A stretch of DNA of 41,001 nt from Deltaproteobacteria bacterium (GTDB lineage: Bacteria; Myxococcota; B64-G9), in assembly GCA_030622135.1 (NCBI GenBank), contig JAUXGL010000014.1, forward strand, positions 1 to 41,001, given 5' to 3'. This document shows, piece after piece, positions 17,240 to 25,553 of the stretch (its first letter is position 1; each line of letters starts with the position of its first letter). Made by a program: the position numbers and the translations under genes. The notes beneath the pieces are model-generated. The model saw only the letters and a list, made by a program, of their open reading frames with translations, ran no database searches and was not told the DNA's origin.

Positions 17240-17411
17240 ACTTACTCCCCAAAGATGTGCGGTGCCACCCAAACCGAAAAGACCCAGCGCAGGCGAGGGG
17301 AGGCCGTGCCCGGTGATGGCCATGTTTTTGTTGACGATGACGTGAAGTTGACGGATGCTCGGGTGTCCGTGGGATACGGTGTAACTTACTGACTGCTCAA
17401 AGGAACCAGAG

Positions 17412-17843
17412 ATGTCCGGTCCCGGTCTAATGGTCCAACCTCTGCGGACTTTCCTGCGCTACTGGCTCCCCCTGTTGATATACATCGGCCTGATATTTAT
17501 TTTTTCCTCCCTTTCCAAAAGACCACATTCGATCCTGGAGTTCATCCCCGACAAGCTGCTGCATTTCATCGAGTACGCCCTGCTGGCCGCTCTTACCGCA
17601 CGGGCCGTCTACTCCCTGCCTAAACCCGGCGCGTGGTGGGTGGTGTTGCTGATCACTTTTATCGCCGTGGCAACCCTGGGCATCCTGGACGAACTCTACC
17701 AGAGCACCATCCCCCGCCGCAGCCCGGAACTCCTCGACTGGGTGGCGGACGCCAGCGGGGGGCTGCTGGGAGGTGTCTCCTACCTGCTGCTGAAGCGCTG
17801 GTTGGTTCGCAGAGCGGAAACCTTTAGCCTAGAGCGATGCTAG
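17412..17843 (+). CDS. VanZ-like membrane protein
   Basis: A 143-residue inner-membrane protein with about four helices. Family marks in order: IFSSLSKRP after helix 1, DKLLHFIEYALLAAL, ILDELYQSTIPRRSPELLDWVADASGGLLGG. These match the VanZ family, named for low-level teicoplanin resistance but mostly of unknown function in envelope physiology. AAGGA stands 7 bases before the ATG. The gene converges on the HisC-like gene and overlaps its end by 4 bases. Confidence 0.82.
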   Translation: MSGPGLMVQPLRTFLRYWLPLLIYIGLIFIFSSLSKRPHSILEFIPDKLLHFIEYALLAALTARAVYSLPKPGAWWVVLLITFIAVATLGILDELYQSTIPRRSPELLDWVADASGGLLGGVSYLLLKRWLVRRAETFSLERC

Positions 17844-18964
17844 TTGTTGGGCTGGTCCAGGAGTTTGTCGAGTCGGGAGAGGACCTCCCGCGTTTGTTCC
17901 TCCGTGCCCAGGCCGAAACGCAGGATTCCGGGGAGATACTTGGAACGGTCGCGGATATGAACACCGACGTCAGCCAGCTTTTTGGCCATCTCCGGGGCAT
18001 TCTCGAACTGCACCAGGATGAAGTTGGCGTACGTCGGTTTGCAGGGAATTCCCCGCCGGTCGCAGAATTCCTTCGTGAGGGCTGCGCTTCTTTTTACCTG
18101 CCGAATGTAACGACGGTAGTAGGGCATGTCCTCCAGAGCCGCTATCGCAGCGATCTGGGCCATGATGTTCACGCTCTTTGGGTTGAACACCCGCCTAAGA
18201 TTATTGACGATTGACTCGGGGGCCATCAGATAGCCGATTCGCAGGCCGGCCAGCCCGAAGCACTTGGAAAACGACCTGGTGACAACCAAGTTGTCCAATT
18301 CGTCAACCAACCTGGCGCAACTGACCTGGGCAAACTCGTAGTAAGCTTCATCGGATATGATCAACACACTGGGATGACGTTTGGCCAACTCGTACACTTC
18401 GGCGGGAGAGTAAATGTTGCCGGTTGGGTTGTTCGGATTCACCAGATACACGATCTTGGTGTTTTCGTCCACGGCCCTGGAGATATCCTTCAATGAGTGA
18501 ATCAAGGGAGTCTGGCCGGAGACCTTCTTGATCCCGGCTCCGGTCCTCTGGGCGAACTGCAGGAAGTGGTTGTAAGTGGGAACCGGAGAAACCACGTTGT
18601 CGGTACTATCCAGGTAGCTCTGGCAAATCAGGTCCAGGGCATCATCGGAACCGTTCGTAACCAGCAATTGGGACGCCCGGCGATCGGTATACTCGGACAG
18701 GTGTTCAAACAGCGTGGCCGAGTACATCTCGGGATACCACTCAAGCCGCGAGCCGTTGTTCAAGTACTCAAGCAACGCCTTCTGCACCCGCGGCGAGGGC
18801 GGGATGGTGGTTTCGTTCCAGTCCAGTTTGAAATGGGTGATCCCCGGATTGCTCTTGATGATATCGAGCGACGAAACCGGATCATAGGGCTTCAGATCCT
18901 TGACTCGATCCGATATCCTCGGGTTGCTGTCGAGCAGAGGATGATCGCTGGTCTTCACTTCCAT
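17840..18964 (-). CDS. HisC-like PLP-dependent aminotransferase
   Basis: A 374-residue fold-type I aminotransferase close to histidinol-phosphate aminotransferase. Visible motifs: FKLDWNETTIPPSPRV (substrate side), VTNGSDDALDLICQ, YLVNPNNPTGN, IISDEAYYEFA, and SFSKCFGLAGLRIGY with the PLP lysine at K234. GGAGGAG lies just upstream of the ATG. No other histidine genes are nearby, so the substrate may not be histidinol phosphate; such paralogues often make amino-modified head groups or aromatic amino acids. A sigma-54-like element lies at 19031-19046, about 70 bases upstream, linking it to the promoter pattern of the inositol-lipid genes. Confidence 0.83.
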   Translation of the reverse strand: MEVKTSDHPLLDSNPRISDRVKDLKPYDPVSSLDIIKSNPGITHFKLDWNETTIPPSPRVQKALLEYLNNGSRLEWYPEMYSATLFEHLSEYTDRRASQLLVTNGSDDALDLICQSYLDSTDNVVSPVPTYNHFLQFAQRTGAGIKKVSGQTPLIHSLKDISRAVDENTKIVYLVNPNNPTGNIYSPAEVYELAKRHPSVLIISDEAYYEFAQVSCARLVDELDNLVVTRSFSKCFGLAGLRIGYLMAPESIVNNLRRVFNPKSVNIMAQIAAIAALEDMPYYRRYIRQVKRSAALTKEFCDRRGIPCKPTYANFILVQFENAPEMAKKLADVGVHIRDRSKYLPGILRFGLGTEEQTREVLSRLDKLLDQPNN

Positions 18965-19030
18965 GATGCTCCTCCAATATCGATTTTAGCCAACTACTCC
19001 AAATACACCCACCAGGTCAGGAGCTTTTGA

Positions 19031-19046
19031 TGCAAATTACGTACCA
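19031..19046 (-). promoter_or_regulatory. Sigma-54 (-24/-12) promoter, candidate
   Basis: On the minus strand the sequence is TGGTACGTAATTTGCA. GG and GC are separated by exactly 10 bases as required; TGGTAC has one mismatch to TGGCAC and TTGCA is canonical. Transcription would start near 19019, giving a leader of about 55 bases for the HisC-like gene. Confidence 0.6.
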
Positions 19047-19133
19047 ATCCGATAATATTCTATAAAACCGGGTCGATCCTTTCGGAAAACGGATGTATTT
19101 GTTATTCCGTTATTAATTCTTATCCCGGGAGCG

Positions 19134-19165
19134 AAAAAATCATGGTTTTTTCAAAAACCTCCATG
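19134..19165 (-). terminator. Terminator after the minus-strand RND operon
   Basis: Read on the minus strand, a hairpin GGTTTTT-GA-AAAAACC, extended by an imperfect CATG/CATG pair, is followed by ATTTTTTCG. It lies 60 bases beyond the stop of the second RND gene and fits a rho-independent terminator, although the stem is AT-rich. Confidence 0.5.
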
Positions 19166-19224
19166 AAGACGGCCCCATGACGGTTCTATGGTGTAGTATT
19201 TCGTATACAGTGTGAATACAGGTC

Positions 19225-21786
19225 TCACGAAGAAGCGCCGTTTTTCCTGCTTAGCTGAGCCTTTACCCTGGTGTCGTGTTGCTCGACCATCTGCACTAAA
19301 ACGGGCAGTAGGAATACCGCCGCCGCGAGACTGGCCACCTCGCCGATGTTGGCGAGAATGCCGAAGGACACTAGCGCCTGGTTGTCGGCAATCAGCAAGG
19401 AGGAATACCCGATCAACGTCGTCAGCGAGCAGAGAATCACCGCACCCCCGGTACTGCCGATGACCCGCTGGATGGATCCCGGGCCTTCAATTCGGTATCG
19501 ATTGAGGACGTTGACCGCGTAGTCGATACCGATGCCGAAAGTAATGGGCAGAGCGATGAAGTTGAGGAAGTTTAGTTTCATACCGATCATGGCCACCGGA
19601 CCCACTGTCCAGACCACGCCGAAGAACAGCGACACGAGTATCAGCAAGACGTACTTCAAGCCCTGGTATGCGATCAGGACCAGAAGCATCACCCCGAGCA
19701 GCGAAGCCACCACGGCCCGCGGGCCGTCCCGCTCGATGGCCCGGATCATGTCCGCGAAGATCGTGGCCACGCCCGCGGATGTGACCGTCTCCCCATCCGG
19801 CAAGGAAACCTTCCGACTGGCATCGGACACTTCCATCAGAAATTGCCCGTCCCACACTGAGCGACCGTGGCGAGGATAAAGGGCGATAGGCAGACCCATC
19901 CTTCCGTCCAACTCGGTGAACATGCGCGCGATGGCGACAGGCAGATCTCCCATGCCGACCGGTTTCAAGTCATCCGGAGGCCGGTATTTTTCCACCTCCT
20001 CCCGGTCCTCGTCTGACAACCAGCTTAAGGTGCTCTTGGTCAAAAGCTTCCTTATTTTCTTGAGAATCCCGATCTTCTTCTTCTGATCCTTGGGAAGATA
20101 GGAGTAGATGGATTTGACCTCCTGGAACAGGCCGCGATAGGAGCCGGTGGTGTTTTTTCTTTCGAGCTCGGTCATGATCAATGGAACTTGATCCTCGCGG
20201 TCCGCCAAGATGAACAACGGATTCAACCGGCGAGTAAATATCTTGTCCACCCGGTTGCCGAGCTGATAGGTCGCCACGCCCTCCCGCTGATTCCTCAGGT
20301 TCCTGAAGTCGTATTCGAAAGGATCCTTGATGTACGAGATGGCAACCAGGATGCAAACGCCGGCGAACAGCCATCCCACCACGTGCAACAGGATACCCCA
20401 ACGCCAGACGAAGCGAGCGTAAGGCCGGGCAAAGAGCCCCGTGGGAATGCCTTCGCCTTTCTTCTTGAAACGAAGCGGCAATATCTTTTCAAGCAGCACC
20501 ATGAATGCCGGCTGGATGGTGAACGCGGAGAACCAGCAAAGGATCATTCCCAGGCCGCCCATGTATCCGAAGCCGTTGAAGCCCCTGAACTTGGTGATGA
20601 TCAGCGATCCGTAGGCAATGCTGGCGGCCAAGGCCGCGGTGGAGGTGGCCTTCATTGTATACTTCAGGGCGGCGCACAGGGCCGCGCGCATGTCTTTACC
20701 CGAACGACGCTCCTCGATGTAGCGCGCGAGCTGGATCAGCCCGAAGTTGATGCCGTTCCCCACGATGATCGCGGCCAGGAAGGCCGTGGAGGTGTTCAGG
20801 TGCCCCACAATGTAAATGGAGATCCCGAAGGTCCAGGTGGTGCCCATCAGGAGCGGGATTCCGATAATAGGCAGGCTCCGGAAAATCCTGAAGAACAAAA
20901 GCACCACTAGGCCCACGAAGAACAGGCACACGCAGGTCACCAAAATGAGGTCAGAGACGATGGCCTCCTGCTCCACGATGGCGGTCACTATGCCGCCGGT
21001 GAATCCAACCTGGATGGACGGGTGATAACGCTCGCGGCATTTCTCATCGATGATCTTTTCGAGGTCGGCCTTGTCGGGCAACTCACCGCCAAAGCACACT
21101 TCCGCGGTCGCCGTCTTGACGGCCTTATGCATCCGTTTTCCAAATTCCACGCCGGTGGAGGCCACGGGGGGATAGAGCAGGATGGCAAAGAGGTGCCCGT
21201 CCTCGCAGGTGAAATACCCGTCGATGTAACGCTGAAAGGATGAGGTCTTCTTCTCGTACTTGCCACGAATGTCGGAGATATCGAACTCGACCGGTGCAAG
21301 CTCCTCCCCGTCGAAGTCCATGCTCAGCACCGGGTTGTTCTTGATGCGCTCGTAGCGAATCTTGTCGCTCAGGCGCCGGTATAACTCATCGAGGTCTTCT
21401 GTGTCGGCATACAAGTGTTTGTGCTTTTCGTAAAATTCCTTTTCCTGGTTTATGTCGTATTTGAAGTAATGGATATATTCCTCCGGCATCTCATTGAAGC
21501 GACTCACCAGATCGTCGATCAGCTTGCGGTTGGCCTCGACGTCCTTACCGGTCACCGCGACAAACATGCTGGACAACCCCCCCTTGCGTTTCTTGGCCTT
21601 CTCCAGATCCTTGATGGAAGGCTCGTCCTGGGGCAGCAACTCGGCGAAATCGGTCTTGATGGTAAACCGCGAAGCAGACAAACCGGCCAGCGCGGTCACC
21701 AGCACCGCCACCACCAGGATTGGCTGGTGGTGGCGGATCAAGAAGTCGGTGTAACGCCCGACCAGCCTATTGAAGGGAGAGCTCAT
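19225..21786 (-). CDS. RND/MMPL-family exporter (second copy)
   Basis: An 853-residue inner-membrane RND/MMPL protein. A helix at ~20-45 is followed by a periplasmic loop, a five- to six-helix block (LVTCVCLFFVGLVVLLFF onwards), a second loop and a final helix block ending near residue 835. It is a paralogue of the region 1 exporter: both share the post-helix DF-A/V-ELLP segment, an LSDKIRYERIKNNP / LGDREQWERRKHNP loop and a late GIGIDYAVNVLNRY / GISVDGAVHLVTRL segment. It lacks the PgpA module. The ATG at 21786 overlaps the Kelch gene stop (ATGA); the track start at 21864 lies inside that gene. It is the last gene of a five-gene operon starting with a cytidylyltransferase, so its cargo is probably an inositol-type lipid. 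Confidence 0.87.
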   Translation of the reverse strand: MSSPFNRLVGRYTDFLIRHHQPILVVAVLVTALAGLSASRFTIKTDFAELLPQDEPSIKDLEKAKKRKGGLSSMFVAVTGKDVEANRKLIDDLVSRFNEMPEEYIHYFKYDINQEKEFYEKHKHLYADTEDLDELYRRLSDKIRYERIKNNPVLSMDFDGEELAPVEFDISDIRGKYEKKTSSFQRYIDGYFTCEDGHLFAILLYPPVASTGVEFGKRMHKAVKTATAEVCFGGELPDKADLEKIIDEKCRERYHPSIQVGFTGGIVTAIVEQEAIVSDLILVTCVCLFFVGLVVLLFFRIFRSLPIIGIPLLMGTTWTFGISIYIVGHLNTSTAFLAAIIVGNGINFGLIQLARYIEERRSGKDMRAALCAALKYTMKATSTAALAASIAYGSLIITKFRGFNGFGYMGGLGMILCWFSAFTIQPAFMVLLEKILPLRFKKKGEGIPTGLFARPYARFVWRWGILLHVVGWLFAGVCILVAISYIKDPFEYDFRNLRNQREGVATYQLGNRVDKIFTRRLNPLFILADREDQVPLIMTELERKNTTGSYRGLFQEVKSIYSYLPKDQKKKIGILKKIRKLLTKSTLSWLSDEDREEVEKYRPPDDLKPVGMGDLPVAIARMFTELDGRMGLPIALYPRHGRSVWDGQFLMEVSDASRKVSLPDGETVTSAGVATIFADMIRAIERDGPRAVVASLLGVMLLVLIAYQGLKYVLLILVSLFFGVVWTVGPVAMIGMKLNFLNFIALPITFGIGIDYAVNVLNRYRIEGPGSIQRVIGSTGGAVILCSLTTLIGYSSLLIADNQALVSFGILANIGEVASLAAAVFLLPVLVQMVEQHDTRVKAQLSRKNGASS

Positions 21787-22871
21787 TCCACACTCGATTC
21801 TTCGCACGGAGAAAGCGACCAGGTCTCCGCGCTTAGCTGCCGACGGTGAGCCCCGCCGAAACAAATCCAGCTACCGGGCCGGCCCGGCTCCGCAGCGCAG
21901 GCCAACCGGTGCGCAGTCGCCGGACCGCCCGCGACTTCGAAGTCTCGCCACTCCTCGTCACCGGCGGTGATTGTCCAGAAGCTCCACTCGCGGTCTTCGT
22001 CTTCCTCGTCGGGTCCCCGACCCACCAATAGCATCTTGCCGGTGGGATCCCTGGCTGCCAGGGTAAAGTCGTGATCGGGAGAATTCCTGGATTCCACCGG
22101 CGACCACACATCCAGCTCGATCTGGAGCGACCAAAGCCCGGTCCTGGTCGGATCAGGCATTCCCACCCGTCCAAATACATGCAGAGCCGATGGCCCAAAA
22201 GCGAGCAGTGAAGTGGGGCCGCCCATATCCAGCAAGACCGGTGACCCAGCCATGAGCGGACCACCGTCCGTGGCTGCGCGCCGAAAGGAAAGCTCCCTGA
22301 AGTCGAGGGACCAGATGTCTTGCCGGTAGTAGTGCGGCGGTCCGCCGAATCCTCCGAAGATCACCATGGCGTCCTGGGTCGCCAGCGCCGCGTGCCAGGC
22401 GCGTCCCGCCGGTCCCGCGCTGAAGAACTCGCGGCTCCATCCGTCGTCTGCGGAGTACAACCACAAGTCGGAATGGAACTTCACCTCTCCGGAACTGTCG
22501 AAACTGAATCCCCCAAAAACAATCAGTCGCTTGGAGGCGGGGTCGAACACCAGGCTGTGACCGCTCCTAGCCGACGGCGCTGTGTCGTTTTTTATCTCCT
22601 TCCATGCCGGTTGATCAGGACTGAACGCCCAAAGATCGTTGAAAAACCGATCTCCGCCGCGGCCACCCCAAAGGTAGATTTGCCGTCCGGACGGGTCGAC
22701 GGCCATGGCGTGGTCCAGACGCGCCGCGGGGGCCTCACCGGTTTCAATCCGGTGCCAGCACATCCGGTCATGGTGCTTTGGATGCCTCCCGGTCGCATCC
22801 GACTGACAGGAACAAGCCGGCGCAAGAACTCCAGCCAGAACCATGAGCAGTGATATGCAGTTTAAACGCAT
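21783..22871 (-). CDS. Kelch-repeat secreted protein or lipoprotein
   Basis: A 362-residue exported protein. The signal sequence (LNCISLLMVLAGVLAPAC) is followed by cysteines that could be lipidated. The rest is Kelch beta-propeller: ARLDHAMAVDPSGRQIYLWGG, ARSGHSLVFDPASKRLIVFGG and GRAWHAALATQDAMVIFGG each show the double-glycine strand and the tryptophan spaced as in Kelch units. Kelch propellers bind proteins or glycans; no enzyme residues are evident. It lies 13 bases after the Svf1-like gene and overlaps the RND start, so it belongs to the same transcript and may be an envelope partner of the exporter. Confidence 0.78.
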   Translation of the reverse strand: MRLNCISLLMVLAGVLAPACSCQSDATGRHPKHHDRMCWHRIETGEAPAARLDHAMAVDPSGRQIYLWGGRGGDRFFNDLWAFSPDQPAWKEIKNDTAPSARSGHSLVFDPASKRLIVFGGFSFDSSGEVKFHSDLWLYSADDGWSREFFSAGPAGRAWHAALATQDAMVIFGGFGGPPHYYRQDIWSLDFRELSFRRAATDGGPLMAGSPVLLDMGGPTSLLAFGPSALHVFGRVGMPDPTRTGLWSLQIELDVWSPVESRNSPDHDFTLAARDPTGKMLLVGRGPDEEDEDREWSFWTITAGDEEWRDFEVAGGPATAHRLACAAEPGRPGSWICFGGAHRRQLSAETWSLSPCEESSVE

Positions 22872-22884
22872 TGGATCGGCGGCT

Positions 22885-23970
22885 TTATGGATTTACGTAG
22901 ACGAACCGATACGTGCCTTCATCGTCTACGGTCCGATCGCCCGCTTCTGTCTTGATCCGTATCTTGTAGCTACACGCAATGTAATAGTCTTTAGGCTGGG
23001 TGAACCGGCGAACAATCGTTCTCCTGATCACATCCAGGTCGGCTGTGGGATCCCGGATCTCCTTTATTTTCTTCATCAGGAGTACCCCGGTGACCTGTGT
23101 CTTTCCATCGACTGCCACGATTTTCACCCGCCGGGGTATCCGGTACCCTTCGTCAGATTTGGTGTCCTGAATAAAGCCGTCGAACTTGAAATTGGTACGA
23201 GCCGTGGCTGCGATTCTGCCTTTCGAGTCCATAACCAACACCCAGCCGTTGGTCGCGCTGTAATATGCGGGTACAGATTCTACCTCCGCCATGATGATGG
23301 ATATATCTTTGTTGATGGTCTTGAAACGGAACCAGCGGCGGATCTGCTTGTGAGGATACATGTTCGAGTAGGAATGGGTCGCAAAACCCACGCCTTTGAT
23401 CTGCCGGGTCTTGCCTTCGGCCACCACCGTCCCGGTCACCTTGGACCGCGGGCTGGTGAACACCATGCTGTACACGCCGTCGCCGCCGAAACGCAGCTTT
23501 CCGCCGCCGGGTTTCAGCGGAGGAACCTCGTTTTCGAAGTGAAGATCCATGCTGATTTTCTTGCATCGTATCTTGACATTCAGGCCCCGCAGGTCTCCCT
23601 GCACCTGACCCTTGCCGAACTTGAGGAAAAAACCGCTCTTGGAATAGGACCACTCGTCGTCGTCATACTTGGCACTGCACTTGATCGTCTTTCCCGTCGC
23701 ATCCTTGAACCTGGCCCGGAATCCGCCCTTGTGGTCGCCGATGCCCAGGTTGGAAATGTAGAAATCCACACCGATAGTCCACTGGCCGTCCTCCGTCCAG
23801 ACACCGTGGCTCCACTCCTCGGTGTAGCTCTCACAGTCCATCAGGTGGGGCTGGAAATCCGCCATGCTCACCGGCTTCTCGGAACCGAAGCGGGACATCG
23901 TTCCGGCTGCAGCCGGTCCGGAAATAAACAATGCCGCAACCAGAAATACCATCTTACCACTTGTCATCAT
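22885..23970 (-). CDS. Secreted Svf1-like (AttH/CrtC-type lipocalin) protein
   Basis: A 361-residue exported protein with a signal peptide (MVFLVAALFISGPAAAG). Sequence features suggest the double beta-barrel of the Svf1/AttH/CrtC group: EEWSHGVWTEDGQW near the start, repeated strand pairs, and the segment GVGFATHSYSNMYPHKQIRRW, which resembles the GxGxxxH...MKPH...RW motif I associate with Svf1 proteins. Svf1 of yeast binds and moves sphingolipids. The assignment is by motif recall and would need a profile search. GGGAG precedes the ATG. It lies between the HAD phosphatase and the Kelch gene in an operon ending with a lipid-type exporter, so a periplasmic lipid-carrier role is a reasonable inference. 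Confidence 0.55.
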   Translation of the reverse strand: MMTSGKMVFLVAALFISGPAAAGTMSRFGSEKPVSMADFQPHLMDCESYTEEWSHGVWTEDGQWTIGVDFYISNLGIGDHKGGFRARFKDATGKTIKCSAKYDDDEWSYSKSGFFLKFGKGQVQGDLRGLNVKIRCKKISMDLHFENEVPPLKPGGGKLRFGGDGVYSMVFTSPRSKVTGTVVAEGKTRQIKGVGFATHSYSNMYPHKQIRRWFRFKTINKDISIIMAEVESVPAYYSATNGWVLVMDSKGRIAATARTNFKFDGFIQDTKSDEGYRIPRRVKIVAVDGKTQVTGVLLMKKIKEIRDPTADLDVIRRTIVRRFTQPKDYYIACSYKIRIKTEAGDRTVDDEGTYRFVYVNP

Positions 23971-24012
23971 CTTTGTCTCCCATCGGTTGGACGCACCCAG
24001 CGCAGGGGGTCT

Positions 24013-24681
24013 TCATCCAGAACTTCTCCCCAGAAACCGTTCGGCCAGCTCCTGGATGTTATCTACAGTGTCTATCTTTTCAAACCGTTCGAGAAACTGA
24101 TCGCGAGAAAACGTACCGGTCTTTCCGACAAACCCAACATCGCAACTCATGGCCCGCTCAGCATCTTTTAGAGAGTCGCCACAGAAAAGCATGTCCCCGG
24201 GCCCAATCCCGAAGTGCCCCTGCACCTTCGAGAAGTGTGGCCGGCCTTTCTCCATGCCGTTTTCGTCGAACCCCAGGGCCAGGTCCAACGGCAGGGGGTA
24301 CTTGTCCAGATAAGCGTCTACGTTGTGCTGGAAGTTGTTCGAAGAAACCACCAGGCCGATCCCGTTTACGGCCAGCATTTCCAGACCCGAAACCGTCGTC
24401 TGCGGCGGGGCGGAATCGAAGAAACCCTGGAGTTTCTTGGACTCGAACTCCTCGGCACAATCCGGGTTTTTCGACCCGCCCGGACGGATGATCTCCAGTT
24501 GTTGGAAGAACGGTATACCCGAGGTCCGCAGGTATCGCCGGTGACCTTCGACCCGGGGGATGCCGTAGTGCTTTTCGAGCACCTCTGCGGCAATGTCCGC
24601 AAAACCGCCCATGGTATCGACCAGGGTGCCGTCGAAATCAAAGACGCAGACTCTGGGCAATTTGGGTGCATTGATTGTCAC
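24013..24681 (-). CDS. HAD-superfamily phosphatase
   Basis: A 222-residue haloacid-dehalogenase phosphatase of the phosphoglycolate-phosphatase type. Motif I is VFDFDGTLVDTM with nucleophile Asp15 and acid Asp17, motif II is VVSSNNFQ, motif III the lysine in MEKGRPHFS, and motif IV GDSLKDAE. A helical cap lies between motifs I and II. The GTG start at 24681 shares a base with the stop of the cytidylyltransferase gene (TAGTG), so the two are coupled. In the di-myo-inositol phosphate route a phosphatase must remove the last phosphate, and phosphatidylinositol-phosphate also needs one; this enzyme is the natural candidate. Another small phosphate ester remains possible. Confidence 0.85.
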   Translation of the reverse strand: MTINAPKLPRVCVFDFDGTLVDTMGGFADIAAEVLEKHYGIPRVEGHRRYLRTSGIPFFQQLEIIRPGGSKNPDCAEEFESKKLQGFFDSAPPQTTVSGLEMLAVNGIGLVVSSNNFQHNVDAYLDKYPLPLDLALGFDENGMEKGRPHFSKVQGHFGIGPGDMLFCGDSLKDAERAMSCDVGFVGKTGTFSRDQFLERFEKIDTVDNIQELAERFLGRSSG

Positions 24682-25421
24682 TACACAGGCTCCAATACCG
24701 AGAACTTTCCGGTGTCGGACCGTATTTTATCTTCCGCACCGACAAGTTCCTCGGGCGTGTCGATCTCGAGCCACCCGACACCACTTATATCACCAACCGC
24801 GGGCGGACAACCGTTGTTGGCCAGGTCGCCCAGCACCATCTCCACTATGGCGCGGTCCCCGTATTTCTCAGCGACTCGATCGAACGCCTGGAAGTAGGCC
24901 CGCAACAACCCGGCCGGGCAGAAAGTCATCCCCACATAGCCCCGGTCGTAAGGTGTAAGCTGTTTGGAAATTTGCCCCAAGCGACCCTCGTGGCTTAAAG
25001 ACACCTTCATGTCGTCGGCGCCCAGCTTGCGATCTTGGTCACAAAACGCCACCAGGTCGGTACACTGACCGCGAACTTTCCCGGCGATGTCCCGGTGGTA
25101 GATATGGTCGGTATTCAGCAGCAAAAAATCAGTGTGAATCTCTTTTCTTGCGACTCCAAGCGAGTAGAGGTTGCCGATTAGATAGTCGGGATTCTCCACC
25201 CAGTTTTCTTCCGAGAACCCTAAAGACGACAAGAAATCCAGCATCTTATCGCAAAACGCACCCACAACCACCGTAATCTCGTCACACCCCACCAGACGTG
25301 CGAACGCGAGCGTATAGGCCAAAAGCGGCTTTCCCGCGACCGGAACCAACGCCTTGGGGATCGATTCGGTCATGGATTTCAGCCGGCTGCCGGTTCCCGC
25401 CGCTAGAATGATCGCTTGCAT
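24681..25421 (-). CDS. Inositol-1-phosphate cytidylyltransferase-like nucleotidyltransferase
   Basis: A 246-residue NTP transferase that would activate a phosphorylated small alcohol, most likely inositol-1-phosphate to CDP-inositol. Motifs: AIILAAGTGSRLKSM (NTP loop), IPKALVPVAGKPLLAY, NPDYLIGNLYSLGVA, LLLNTDHIYH and DDMKVSLSHEGRLGQISKQL with the YDRGYVGM turn. The order and spacing match the IPCT and choline-phosphate cytidylyltransferase group. IPCT is preferred because myo-inositol-1-phosphate synthase and a DIPPS-like CDP-alcohol phosphatidyltransferase are encoded within 10 kb; LicC-like choline-phosphate activity is the alternative. It is the first gene of a five-gene minus-strand operon with a sigma-54-like element at 25462-25477. 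Confidence 0.78.
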   Translation of the reverse strand: MQAIILAAGTGSRLKSMTESIPKALVPVAGKPLLAYTLAFARLVGCDEITVVVGAFCDKMLDFLSSLGFSEENWVENPDYLIGNLYSLGVARKEIHTDFLLLNTDHIYHRDIAGKVRGQCTDLVAFCDQDRKLGADDMKVSLSHEGRLGQISKQLTPYDRGYVGMTFCPAGLLRAYFQAFDRVAEKYGDRAIVEMVLGDLANNGCPPAVGDISGVGWLEIDTPEELVGAEDKIRSDTGKFSVLEPV

Positions 25422-25461
25422 ACGATTTTTCTCCTCGGCCAGTAGGACCTCCGGAAACTAC

Positions 25462-25477
25462 AGCAATAAACATGCCA
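25462..25477 (-). promoter_or_regulatory. Sigma-54 (-24/-12) promoter
   Basis: Minus-strand sequence TGGCATGTTTATTGCT: GG and GC are 10 bases apart, with one mismatch at the end of the -24 box and a perfect TTGCT. The start site would be near 25451, giving a 30-base leader for the cytidylyltransferase gene and driving the whole minus-strand operon. Confidence 0.75.
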
Positions 25478-25518
25478 CCTCAACCCAAATCCCCAAAGCG
25501 CTCCATTTCCAAAATCCA

Positions 25519-25547
25519 TTGGCGCTCCCGGTCGACTGTGCTATTCA
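25519..25547 (+). promoter_or_regulatory. Possible sigma-70 promoter for the glycosyltransferase gene
   Basis: TTGGCG, 17 bases, TATTCA. The predicted start falls almost on the ATG at 25554, so either the mRNA is leaderless or this is not the true promoter. Weak. Confidence 0.25.
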
Positions 25548-25553
25548 GAAGCG

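Noticed and set aside
20188-20910. 240-residue plus-strand ORF antisense to the second RND gene
   Set aside because: Low-complexity shadow of a real gene with no start site or family match; many similar shadow frames exist in this GC-rich sequence.
22843-24171. 442-residue plus-strand ORF antisense to the Svf1-like gene
   Set aside because: It mirrors the reverse complement of genes with clear signal peptides, ribosome sites and operon structure on the minus strand, and shows no coherent domain.
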